Source of the DNA: Dehalococcoidia bacterium
Lineage (GTDB): Bacteria > Chloroflexota > Dehalococcoidia > GIF9 > AB-539-J10
NCBI GenBank assembly: GCA_023129815.1
Contig: JAGMBH010000119.1
Location: 1-5,434, forward strand
Reading direction: 5' to 3'
Length of the DNA stretch: 5,434 bases
The translations under genes and the position numbers were made by a program. The notes under the pieces were generated by a model. The model ran no database searches and was not told where the DNA came from. It saw only the letters and a program-made list of their open reading frames with translations. Positions 1 through 5,006 of the stretch are shown here, piece after piece. The first letter of the stretch is position 1, and every line of letters begins with the position of its first letter.

Positions 1-566
1 TTTGCTTCTGGCTCGCGAATTCCCATTTTTCGGAGGAATTTATCCACGGGCTTGAGATTCATAATCAGGGCAGCAGTTTTATAATGCATGGGAATGACGA
101 TATGGGGGTTTAGCTGCCCCACAGTTTCTATGGCTATATCGATAGGTATGGTAGATATTTCTCCCACAGGCAAAAATAGGATGTCGATAACCCCTAACTC
201 CTCTACCAATTTTGGGGTCAGCTGGTGTCCCAAGTCGCCCAGGTGACATAAAGTTATGCCATCCATCTCTATAAGGTAAACGGTATTTTTGCCTTTAATT
301 TTCCCATTTTCATTGTCGTGAAAGGTGGCAATTCCGGTGATGAACGTGCCGCCTATTTCATATTCCCCCGGACCTTTTATTTGTTTCGGGTTATTGGTGA
401 CGTCTTCAGTGTAGCTATGGCCAGGATGGAGGTGGCTTAAGGTCACTATATCTGCTCTAGGTTGGCCCAGGCAGTATCCCAGATTTGGGGAATACGGATC
501 AGTAATGACGGTTTTTCCTTTCCCTTTAATGATAAAACAAGAATGTCCTAGCCAGCTAATTTCCAT
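1..566 (-). CDS. MBL-fold metal-dependent hydrolase (COG2220 / Lactamase_B_3 type), 3' end outside window
   Basis: I translated this minus-strand frame by hand: 188 complete codons from ATG at 566, open to the window edge, so the C-terminus is missing. The N-terminus MEISWLGHSCFIIKG is the usual opening of small metallo-beta-lactamase-fold hydrolases of the UPF0173/COG2220 group. Metal-site elements in order are SHLHPGH (His45, His47, His50), GEYEIGG near 68-74, HLGDLGH (Asp111) and PMHYKT (His161). The usual HxHxDH Asp is replaced by Gly49. No signal peptide or membrane segment is visible, so it should be cytoplasmic. Family members usually have about 210-230 residues, so most of the protein is here. 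The start is set by the TAATG overlap with the htpX stop, with a GGTGG ribosome-binding site 4 nt upstream (571-575). The substrate is unknown; these proteins are often labelled lactonase-like without evidence. Confidence 0.88.
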   Translation of the reverse strand, partial: MEISWLGHSCFIIKGKGKTVITDPYSPNLGYCLGQPRADIVTLSHLHPGHSYTEDVTNNPKQIKGPGEYEIGGTFITGIATFHDNENGKIKGKNTVYLIEMDGITLCHLGDLGHQLTPKLVEELGVIDILFLPVGEISTIPIDIAIETVGQLNPHIVIPMHYKTAALIMNLKPVDKFLRKMGIREPEA

Positions 567-1531
567 TAAGCCACCAGCGACGACAGGTGTTTTATCCTCT
601 TAAGCGTGTTAGGGTGACTGGTGAAAAGCTCCATCATCTTGTCAGTAGTTCCCAGTCGGATAGTTTTCCCCCGTAACTCCATCAGCTCATTACTATCAAT
701 GGTACCATCCATATTGCGGTCAAGCTGAGCTAACTCCCTGATCTCATACCAGGCACGGGTGGGATCATTGACGAAGAAGGCTTTGACTCCCTCTACCCTT
801 TTCAATTCCTCTTTTCCCTTAAATCGGGCATTGCCATAGACTAGCTTATACAGGGCTGAAGCCAGATGATGTGGTTCATTGCCTAATTCAACGCTTCCTT
901 GGTCGGCATAGTATTCCCTGATGCGTGAGCCATAGAGAACCAGCAGGTTGGTGATAAAGTAAAGAATAAAAGCACCGAGACCAATAAGGGCAGCATAGCC
1001 GCCGCCTTGCCTTCGACCTCCAAAAGCCCCTCTAAACATCATGCCCAAGGCAATCCAGTACATAACGAGTGGTATAGCAGATAGCAGGGTCATAAACACC
1101 ATGTCCCTGTGTTTGACATGTGATAGCTCGTGCCCCAGGACAGCCTTGAGCTCATCCTTATTCAACAGATTCAGGATACCCTGAGTAACACAGACTCGCC
1201 CATCTCCTTGGCTCTTTCCAAAGGCAAAGGCATTGGGAATTGCTAGCTGTGAAATACCTACCTTGGGCTTGGGAAGATGAGCCCTCTCGGCAAGCCCAGC
1301 CACCATTCTATGCAGCTCTGGAGCGTCTTTCTGGGAAACCCACTTTACCTTCATTGTCCTGCTTACTATGGCAGGACCGATAAGATACTGGATGCCGAGG
1401 AAGACGAAAGCCAGGATAAGATAGGTTAAGGCGCTGCCCGCTCCCATCCAGGTTCCGACTCCGGTGATCACGCCATAGAGGATGGCAAAGAGCAAGGCAA
1501 CCAGCAAGAACATCCTCGTATTAAGCCCCAT
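566..1531 (-). CDS. htpX: HtpX-like M48 family membrane zinc metalloprotease with EF-hand-like loop
   Basis: The protein has 321 residues and is complete. HtpX proteases sit in the cytoplasmic membrane with the active site facing the cytoplasm and degrade misfolded membrane proteins. Two hydrophobic segments lie at about 6-27 and 35-55. The zinc motif HELSH is at 134-138 (His134, His138, catalytic Glu135). Two more membrane segments follow at about 145-167 and 179-201. The downstream REYYAD carries the expected third zinc ligand Glu206 and Asp210. The C-terminal SHPNTLKRIKHL (305-316) is the conserved M48 ending. Length is close to E. coli HtpX (about 293), with roughly 25 extra residues. Part of the C-terminal region, residues 271-282, reads as a canonical EF-hand loop. 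The start is supported by a strong GGGGAGGGG ribosome-binding site. It is the first gene of a two-gene unit with the MBL hydrolase. Confidence 0.95.
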   Translation of the reverse strand: MGLNTRMFLLVALLFAILYGVITGVGTWMGAGSALTYLILAFVFLGIQYLIGPAIVSRTMKVKWVSQKDAPELHRMVAGLAERAHLPKPKVGISQLAIPNAFAFGKSQGDGRVCVTQGILNLLNKDELKAVLGHELSHVKHRDMVFMTLLSAIPLVMYWIALGMMFRGAFGGRRQGGGYAALIGLGAFILYFITNLLVLYGSRIREYYADQGSVELGNEPHHLASALYKLVYGNARFKGKEELKRVEGVKAFFVNDPTRAWYEIRELAQLDRNMDGTIDSNELMELRGKTIRLGTTDKMMELFTSHPNTLKRIKHLSSLVA

Positions 1532-1535
1532 AAGT

Positions 1536-1544
1536 CCCCTCCCC
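1536..1544 (-). promoter_or_regulatory. Strong ribosome binding site for htpX
   Basis: On the minus strand the sequence GGGGAGGGG lies 4 nt (ACTT) before the htpX ATG at 1531. It is the strongest Shine-Dalgarno sequence in the window and fixes the htpX start. Confidence 0.8.
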
Positions 1545-1582
1545 GTAGTGCATTGGCAACTCAGTAAAATGCATCAAGATGA

Positions 1583-1611
1583 ATGATATAGCAAAAGATA
1601 ACCTAAGGCAA
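1583..1611 (-). promoter_or_regulatory. Probable sigma70-type promoter for htpX-MBL unit
   Basis: Read on the minus strand, TTGCCT (1611-1606, 4 of 6 to TTGACA) is followed after exactly 17 bp by TATCAT (1588-1583, 5 of 6 to TATAAT). Transcription would start near 1576, leaving a leader of about 45 nt that contains the GGGGAGGGG ribosome-binding site. It does not overlap the BirA-like inverted repeat at 1649-1679, so htpX is probably regulated independently of birA. Confidence 0.55.
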
Positions 1612-1629
1612 ACAGCATAAGTTGGAGGG

Positions 1630-1658
1630 TTGACATGAAGGTGTAAAGTGGTTAACCT
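1630..1658 (+). promoter_or_regulatory. Probable promoter for birA-symporter operon
   Basis: A perfect TTGACA (1630-1635) is followed after 17 bp by TAACCT (1653-1658). The -10 element matches TATAAT only at its three most conserved positions (T1, A2, T6). It falls inside the left arm of the inverted repeat at 1649-1679. A start near 1665 would give a leader of only about 16 nt. A repressor bound to the repeat would cover the -10 region and start site, which fits autoregulation by BirA. Confidence 0.5.
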
Positions 1659-1679
1659 TAGTGATTAATAGGTTAACAA
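1649..1679 (+). promoter_or_regulatory. Candidate BirA (bio) operator
   Basis: The arms TGGTTAACCT (1649-1658) and AGGTTAACAA (1670-1679) form an inverted repeat with 9 of 10 positions paired, separated by 11 bp. From memory, the BirA site consensus is close to TTGTTAACC, about 14-16 nt, then GGTTAACAA. The right arm matches fully and the left 8 of 9. The gap between the 9-mers here is 13 nt, slightly shorter than usual, and places the two GTTAAC cores 21 bp apart, two helical turns. The right arm ends 1 nt before the birA ATG, and its AGG (1670-1672) is the only plausible Shine-Dalgarno element for birA. The site therefore overlaps promoter, start point and ribosome-binding site. Being upstream of a BirA with a DNA-binding domain makes autoregulation the simplest reading. 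Confidence 0.62.
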
Positions 1680-1680
1680 A

Positions 1681-2604
1681 ATGAAGGCGGATATATTAAG
1701 GGCTCTACGAGAGAGTGGAGATTATGTTTCTGGCCAGGTGCTGAGCAAGGAACTCGGCATCTCCAGGGTTTCTGTCTGGAAACATATTCGTAGTTTAAAG
1801 GAGGATGGCTATGTAATAGAGGCCTCGGCTAGAGGCTATCGCTTAGTTTCTTCTCCGGATTTATTGCTCCCTTGTGAATTTCCTGGCTGGGAAGAAAAAA
1901 TTCATCACTTTCAGGAAATTGGCTCGACGATGGTTGTGGCCAAGGAACTAGCTAGGAAGGGAGTTGTAGAGGGGACAATTGTAATTGCTGAGTCTCAAAC
2001 TCGTGGCAGAGGAAGGTTGGGCCGGGAATGGCTCTCTCCCAAAGGTGGAATTTATTTCACTCTCGTCTTAAGGCCAAAGATAAGCCCGGCATATGCTCCG
2101 CGGATAAACCTGATGGCCTCGGTGGCAGTAGCCAAAGCTATTAGAAAGGCTTTTGATTTGAAAGCCGAATTGAAGTGGCCCAATGATGTTCTGATTAAGG
2201 GAAGGAAGGTATGCGGCATATTGGCTGAGATGGAGGCGGAGATGGATAGGGTGAACTTCATCAATCTTGGAATAGGCATAAATGCCAACACTTCCATTTC
2301 CCAGTATGAAAAAACGGCCACTTCGCTAAAAGAGGAATTGAGGAAGGAGATCTCTAGGAAGCAACTTTTAAATTCTCTGTTAAAAGAAATAGCTAAGCAA
2401 CGAGCTTTACTAACTGAGAACAAGTTGCTTGAGGAGTGGAAAAAGCTCTCTGCTACATTGAGTAAGCGGGTAAAGATAGTGGCGCCAGGTGAGGAAATAA
2501 CAGGACGAGCGATAGATATAGATACTAATGGAGCGCTGGTAATAAAAGGCAAAGATGGCTCCTTGAGGAGTGTTATCGCTGGAGATTGTATCCACCTGAG
2601 TTAA
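1681..2604 (+). CDS. birA: Bifunctional biotin-[carboxyl-carrier] ligase / biotin repressor BirA
   Basis: The protein has 307 residues and is complete. It makes biotinyl-5'-AMP from biotin and ATP and transfers biotin to a lysine of carboxyl-carrier proteins; with an N-terminal DNA-binding domain it can also repress transcription. A winged helix-turn-helix covers residues 1-56 (LSKELGISRVSVWKHI at 21-36, wing ending near RGYRL). The catalytic core contains GSTM (81-84), the biotinyl-AMP loop GRGRLGREW (109-117), KWPNDV (165-170), Lys176 before CGILAE (178-183; equivalent to E. coli Lys183) and GIGIN (197-201). A C-terminal SH3-like domain spans about 260-306. The domain set and length match class II BirA (E. 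coli 321 residues). The ATG at 1681 puts the HTH at the very N-terminus; its ribosome-binding site is weak and lies inside the operator-like repeat. The next gene begins 1 nt after the stop. Confidence 0.96.
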   Translation: MKADILRALRESGDYVSGQVLSKELGISRVSVWKHIRSLKEDGYVIEASARGYRLVSSPDLLLPCEFPGWEEKIHHFQEIGSTMVVAKELARKGVVEGTIVIAESQTRGRGRLGREWLSPKGGIYFTLVLRPKISPAYAPRINLMASVAVAKAIRKAFDLKAELKWPNDVLIKGRKVCGILAEMEAEMDRVNFINLGIGINANTSISQYEKTATSLKEELRKEISRKQLLNSLLKEIAKQRALLTENKLLEEWKKLSATLSKRVKIVAPGEEITGRAIDIDTNGALVIKGKDGSLRSVIAGDCIHLS

Positions 2605-2605
2605 T

Positions 2606-4024
2606 ATGCCTCAGTTACTTATCGTTATTGCTTATTTTCTAGCCATAATTGGCATAGGGGTGTGGAGTAGAAGGAGGGCAGGAAGCCAGGACGGATTTTT
2701 TGTTGCCCATCGCAGGGGAACTACGCTTCTTATCACCGGATCCCTTCTAGCTACTGCTGTTGGGGGTTCGGTAACTGTGGGGATGGCTGGCTTAGGATTT
2801 GGGCAAGGCTTGACCGGTGCCTGGTGGCTGCTTGTTGGTGCTATTGGTCTGTTAATTTTAGGGTGCTTCTTTGCTAAGAAGGCAAGAGTTGCTGCCCTCT
2901 ACACCCTTCCAGAGCTGGTGGAAAGGCAGTATAACCACCGTGTAGGTTTGGCGGCCTCCATTCTTATCGTTATCGCCTGGACAGGTGTGGTAGCAGGGCA
3001 AATTGTGGCTGCGGGGAAAGTTTTATCTATTCTGGGAATAGCCTCTGTTACCTCTTGGATGATTATTTTTACCGTAGTCTTTGTAAGCTATGCCATTTTG
3101 GGAGGTCAATACTCTATTATCCGCACTGATGTTTTCCAGGCAGCAATACTTTTTGCTGGAATTTTTGTCACTTTAGCCTTGGTCTTTTCTCAAGTGGGGG
3201 GATTGGCTGGATTGAGAGCTTCTCTACCTCCAGCTTACCTTTCTTTTCCACTAAGCCCCGAATTCGATGGAAAGATGCTTATGTCCCTTTTGATTCTTGT
3301 GGGCGCAACTTTTGTAGTTGGTCCAGATATATATACTCGACTTTTCTGTGCCAAAGAGGAAAAAACGGCTCAACTATCGGTTTTTTTGTCCGCCTTTCTT
3401 TTTCTCCCCTTAGCCTTTGCCATCACCCTGATAGGAATGGGTGCCAAGGTTCTATATCCTGGGATTTCCGCTGAGCAAGCCTTTCCGCAAGTAATAAGTG
3501 GGATTCTTTCTCCCGGTTTAAGTGGGTTGATTCTCGCTGCCTTGGTCGCGGCACTCATGTCTTCGGCGGATACTTGTCTCCTTAGCCAAAGCGTTATCCT
3601 GACCGAGGATATATTTAAGCGATTTCGCCCTTCATTTGATGAAGGAAAGACTGTTTTGCTAACCCGCTTAAGTATACTGGTATTGGGTCTTGTGGCACTG
3701 GGCTTAGCTATAGCCTTAAAAGGAGTGATTTCATCCCTTCTCTTTGCTTACACTATCTTTACCTGTGGCTTAGTTGTTCCGGTAATTGCTGGGTTTTATA
3801 AAGAAAAGCTAAAAGTGACTTCGCAAGGAGCTTTGGCAGCTCTTATAGGCGGTGGCGTAATAGGGCTGGTGGGAAAAATTCCCGGTCTTGATATCCCCTT
3901 AAAGGAAGACCTGGGCCTTATAGGGTTTGCTATAAGTGCCCTTCTTCTTTTCGGGGTAAGCTTCCTTACCAGATCTGATCTAAATTCTAAACAAATCTCT
4001 TTGAAATGCAAAAGGCAAAAATAA
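2606..4024 (+). CDS. Sodium:solute symporter (SSS family), substrate unknown
   Basis: The protein has 472 residues and is complete. It belongs to the SSS/PutP-PanF-SGLT group of inner-membrane Na+-driven importers. I count about 13 hydrophobic segments (near 2-20, 41-63, 71-91, 115-138, 147-166, 173-195, 223-246, 257-279, 300-318, 351-371, 374-396, 407-423, 437-455), the usual SSS number. Family motifs are SRRRAGSQDGFFVAHRR after TM1, GPDIYTRLFCAKEEKTA at 239-255, and AALMSSADTCLL at 315-326. There, Ala316, Ser319 and Ser320 align with the Na2-site residues of vSGLT. The start lies 1 nt after the birA stop with no strong ribosome-binding site, suggesting translational coupling. The polar tail (about 461-472, ending KCKRQK) is encoded by DNA resembling the repeat just downstream. 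Substrate cannot be read from sequence; a vitamin such as biotin or pantothenate is a guess from operon context. Confidence 0.93.
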   Translation: MPQLLIVIAYFLAIIGIGVWSRRRAGSQDGFFVAHRRGTTLLITGSLLATAVGGSVTVGMAGLGFGQGLTGAWWLLVGAIGLLILGCFFAKKARVAALYTLPELVERQYNHRVGLAASILIVIAWTGVVAGQIVAAGKVLSILGIASVTSWMIIFTVVFVSYAILGGQYSIIRTDVFQAAILFAGIFVTLALVFSQVGGLAGLRASLPPAYLSFPLSPEFDGKMLMSLLILVGATFVVGPDIYTRLFCAKEEKTAQLSVFLSAFLFLPLAFAITLIGMGAKVLYPGISAEQAFPQVISGILSPGLSGLILAALVAALMSSADTCLLSQSVILTEDIFKRFRPSFDEGKTVLLTRLSILVLGLVALGLAIALKGVISSLLFAYTIFTCGLVVPVIAGFYKEKLKVTSQGALAALIGGGVIGLVGKIPGLDIPLKEDLGLIGFAISALLLFGVSFLTRSDLNSKQISLKCKRQK

Positions 4025-4108
4025 AAATGCAAAATGACAGAGCAAAAATTAAGAAGTTTTGCGTTTTGAGTTGTCATTTTGACTTTTGAAGTTTGATTTT
4101 TAATTTTC
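4003..4108. repeat. AT-rich imperfect palindromic intergenic repeat, possible transcription end
   Basis: The core is an imperfect inverted repeat. The left arm 4024-4047 and right arm 4064-4087 pair at 19 of 24 positions, including CAAAATGACA against TGTCATTTTG, around a 16-nt loop that itself holds a small AAG/CTT-type pairing. A direct copy of the 10-mer AAATGCAAAA occurs at 4004-4013 and 4025-4034, so repeat-like sequence extends into the last codons of the symporter. T-rich DNA continues to about 4108. It resembles short A/T-rich palindromic repeats scattered between genes in several uncultured bacterial lineages; that resemblance is from memory. The stem is poor in G+C, so it is only a mediocre intrinsic terminator, although its position after the symporter stop fits an mRNA 3' end. 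Confidence 0.6.
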
Positions 4109-4135
4109 TGTATTGTCTAGGATTTCTCTTGTCCA

Positions 4136-4144
4136 TGTTATAAT
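4136..4144 (+). promoter_or_regulatory. Extended -10 element overlapping the tyrA ATG
   Basis: TGTTATAAT is a perfect extended -10 sequence (TGn plus TATAAT), but its last two bases are the first two bases of the proposed tyrA ATG. No good -35 lies at 16-18 bp. Transcription from it would begin near 4151-4152, which is a GTG codon in the tyrA frame. It may be chance in AT-rich DNA. A weaker alternative is TTGACT (4079-4084) with TAATTT (4101-4106) at 16 bp, giving a start near 4113. Confidence 0.3.
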
Positions 4145-5006
4145 GAAAAAAGTGCACGTTGCTATCATTGGTTTGGGACTCATTGGTGGCTCTATAGGGC
4201 TTGCCTTGAAGGGAGTGGGAGAGCCAGGGTGGGAGATTGTTGGTTATGTTCGCCGCCCCGAAGCTGCCTCAATTGCGTTGAGTTTAGGAGCAGTTGATAG
4301 AGCGGAAACTAACCTTAGGAAGGCGGTAAAGGGAGCCGACCTGGTTATCATTGCTACTCCAGTTCTAACTATAAAACAGATTCTATCTCAAATAGCTAGC
4401 TGTCTCCCTCATGGTTGCGTAGTTACTGATACAGCAAGCACAAAAGTCGAGGTTATGAGGTGGGCGGAGGAAATATTGCCACCAGCAGTAGATTTCATTG
4501 GCGGGCATCCTATGGCGGGGAAAGAAGCCTATGGTATTCAGGCTGCCGAGGCTAAATTATTTCAAAGGTCTGCTTATTGCCTTACCCCAGCAAAGAAAGC
4601 TTCGCCTCAAGCGATAGACAAAGTGGCAAATTTAGTGAAGAAATTGGGGGCTAGTCCCCTTTTCATTGACGCTGAGGAGCATGACAACTTGGTGGCTGGC
4701 ATCAGTCATTTACCTATGTTGCTCTCAGCAGCCCTGGTATCAGTGACTACTAAGGATTCCTCTTGGGACAAAATGTCTCGGCTGGCTGCCTCTGGCTATC
4801 GTGACCTCACTCGACTGGCTTCGGGAAATCCCGAGGTGAATGCTCATATTTGCCTTACTAATAGGCAAGCCGTAATCCATTGGATTGATAAATTCAGCAA
4901 GGAGTTGGATAGGTATCGCCAGTTAGTGGGTGCGAGGGATGAACACTTAGAGGAGGCTCTAGCTGAGGCTAATAAGGCAAGGCAAAAATGGCTAGACAGA
5001 ACATAG
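4143..5006 (+). CDS. tyrA: Prephenate/arogenate dehydrogenase TyrA, no ACT domain
   Basis: From the ATG at 4143 the protein has 287 residues. It catalyses the NAD(P)+-dependent oxidative decarboxylation of prephenate (or arogenate) towards tyrosine in the cytoplasm. A Rossmann motif GLGLIGGSIG occupies 10-19. DTASTK (96-101) contains Ser99, GGHPMAG has His122, SHLP has His189, and YRDLTRLASGNP has Arg224. These correspond to the catalytic and substrate residues Ser126, His147, His217 and Arg250 described for Aquifex TyrA. The all-helical dimerisation domain fills the rest. The protein ends without an ACT domain, so feedback by tyrosine, if any, would act at the active site. A TTG at 4113 would add 10 residues, and a GTG at 4152 would also keep the Rossmann fold. 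I chose the ATG because MKKVHVAIIG is typical of the family, although no ribosome-binding site precedes it. The aroA start overlaps its last codons. Confidence 0.94.
   Translation: MKKVHVAIIGLGLIGGSIGLALKGVGEPGWEIVGYVRRPEAASIALSLGAVDRAETNLRKAVKGADLVIIATPVLTIKQILSQIASCLPHGCVVTDTASTKVEVMRWAEEILPPAVDFIGGHPMAGKEAYGIQAAEAKLFQRSAYCLTPAKKASPQAIDKVANLVKKLGASPLFIDAEEHDNLVAGISHLPMLLSAALVSVTTKDSSWDKMSRLAASGYRDLTRLASGNPEVNAHICLTNRQAVIHWIDKFSKELDRYRQLVGARDEHLEEALAEANKARQKWLDRT

Noticed and set aside
1662..1670. TGATTAATA as an extended -10 for birA
   Set aside because: The hexamer TTAATA matches TATAAT poorly and no -35 lies at the right distance; TTGACA/TAACCT at 17 bp is better.
2052..2552. A 166-codon open frame on the minus strand within birA
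   Set aside because: It is antisense to a well-conserved gene, has no recognisable motif, and its Ser/Phe-rich composition is what the reverse of this coding frame would give.
3361..3390. Runs of six A and seven T in the symporter gene as possible frameshift sites
   Set aside because: The frame stays open and family motifs continue on both sides, so there is no sign of slippage or a broken gene.
3796..4077. A minus-strand open frame covering the symporter end and the palindrome
   Set aside because: It is antisense to the last symporter helices and runs into repeat DNA, with no family resemblance and no ribosome-binding site that I can see.
4024..4087. Palindrome as a CRISPR repeat or structured ncRNA
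   Set aside because: There are no regularly spaced repeats with spacers, and the stem is A/T-rich with mismatches, so a simple intergenic repeat explains it better.
4113..4142. TTG at 4113 as the tyrA start
   Set aside because: It adds MSRISLVHVI before a standard MKKVHVAIIG beginning, lacks a ribosome-binding site, and is a rarer start codon; the ATG at 4143 fits the family better.
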